Part shown: positions 5,544-5,835 of the stretch, piece after piece
Position numbering within the stretch: the first letter of the stretch is position 1
Layout of the letters: each line of letters opens with the position of its first letter
DNA from: an uncultured Lachnospiraceae bacterium
Lineage (GTDB): Bacteria; Bacillota; Clostridia; Lachnospirales; Lachnospiraceae
NCBI GenBank assembly: GCA_945836565.1
Contig: CAMALN010000120.1
Location: 1-5,835, forward strand
Length of the DNA: 5,835 nt
Direction: 5' to 3'
Notes under the pieces: model-generated
Seen by the model: the letters and a program-made list of their open reading frames with translations, nothing else
Told to the model about the DNA's origin: nothing
The model's database searches: none
Translations under genes and position numbers: made by a program

Positions 5544-5835
5544 ATGGATTTTACCAGAGAGATAGCAGACTTTGTATCAGATAGGATAGGCGGTATCGTT
5601 ATTATAGCAGAGGGCTCAAGTGAAATCGTATATGCAGATGACTTCTTCACTGAAAAATACGGAAGCAGCATAGTTGGTCTTGATGCTGATGAGGTTCTTA
5701 ACTGGAAGGAAGATTGTCCTAAGCTTTCAGCAGATGAGCCGGCAGTAGAGTGGGAAAACATAGATACAGACAGCAGGAAGTATTATAAGTTTAATTCTTG
5801 TATGTTTGAGAAAGAAGGAAAACGATACAGCATTC
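5544..5835 (+). CDS. PAS-like sensor protein, N-terminal 97 residues (3' partial)
   Basis: An open frame runs from the ATG at 5544 to the window end without a stop. It encodes MDFTREIADFVSDRIGGIVI at its N-terminus, then IVYADDFFTEKYG (about 28-40), a loop with VGLDADEVLNW, and EWENIDTDSRKYYKF (about 69-83). The alternation of a short helix, a strand, the phrase 'VYADDFF..KYG' and later strands resembles a PAS domain with no transmembrane helix in the visible part. PAS proteins in such positions usually continue into a kinase, cyclase or phosphatase domain; which one follows here cannot be seen. AAAAAGGGGG ends 8 bases before the ATG. A TTG at 5538 is also in frame but only 2 bases after the G run. 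It lies 28 bases after the STAS gene and is probably in the same operon, perhaps as another input. PAS assignment is by eye and moderate. Confidence 0.65.
   Translation, partial: MDFTREIADFVSDRIGGIVIIAEGSSEIVYADDFFTEKYGSSIVGLDADEVLNWKEDCPKLSADEPAVEWENIDTDSRKYYKFNSCMFEKEGKRYSI

Overview
The window is a single-strand run of seven genes, all on the plus strand and tightly spaced (overlap of 1 base to gaps of about 77 bases, depending on start choice). The first and last genes are cut by the window edges. Moderate-to-low GC, frequent ATA and AGA codons, strong purine-rich Shine-Dalgarno sites and the protein families present suggest a Clostridia-type Firmicute, most probably a Lachnospiraceae member (Butyrivibrio/Roseburia/Eubacterium-like). 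That assignment is inference from style, not from a marker gene.

Layout: (1) 2-871, a membrane-anchored FecR-domain protein ending in a Listeria/Bacteroides-type (Flg_new) repeat, missing its N-terminus; (2) 875-2053, a cyclic-nucleotide-binding domain fused to an RsbU/SpoIIE-type PP2C phosphatase; (3) 2072-3877, a CHASE2-sensor class III nucleotide cyclase, predicted to be an adenylate cyclase; (4) 3898-4677, a TIM-barrel protein of the sugar phosphate isomerase/epimerase family; (5) 4727-5149, an RsbW/SpoIIAB-like anti-sigma-factor kinase; (6) 5213-5515, an RsbV/SpoIIAA-like STAS antagonist; (7) 5544 to the window end, the N-terminus of a PAS-like sensor protein. No intergenic stretch exceeds 100 bases. 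There is no RNA gene, mobile element, CRISPR array or convincing terminator.

The genes read as one signalling cassette. The FecR protein and the CHASE2 domain would face the outside. The cyclase would make cAMP. The cyclic-nucleotide domain of the phosphatase could sense it, and the phosphatase would dephosphorylate the STAS antagonist, which controls the RsbW-like kinase. The module therefore contains the maker, a possible receptor and the output of a cyclic-nucleotide signal, wired to partner switching. No sigma factor is present, so the final target is unknown. The individual families are well known. The noteworthy point is their combination, together with an apparently metabolic TIM-barrel gene translationally coupled into the middle of it. 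The signal flow is a hypothesis from adjacency and conserved residues.
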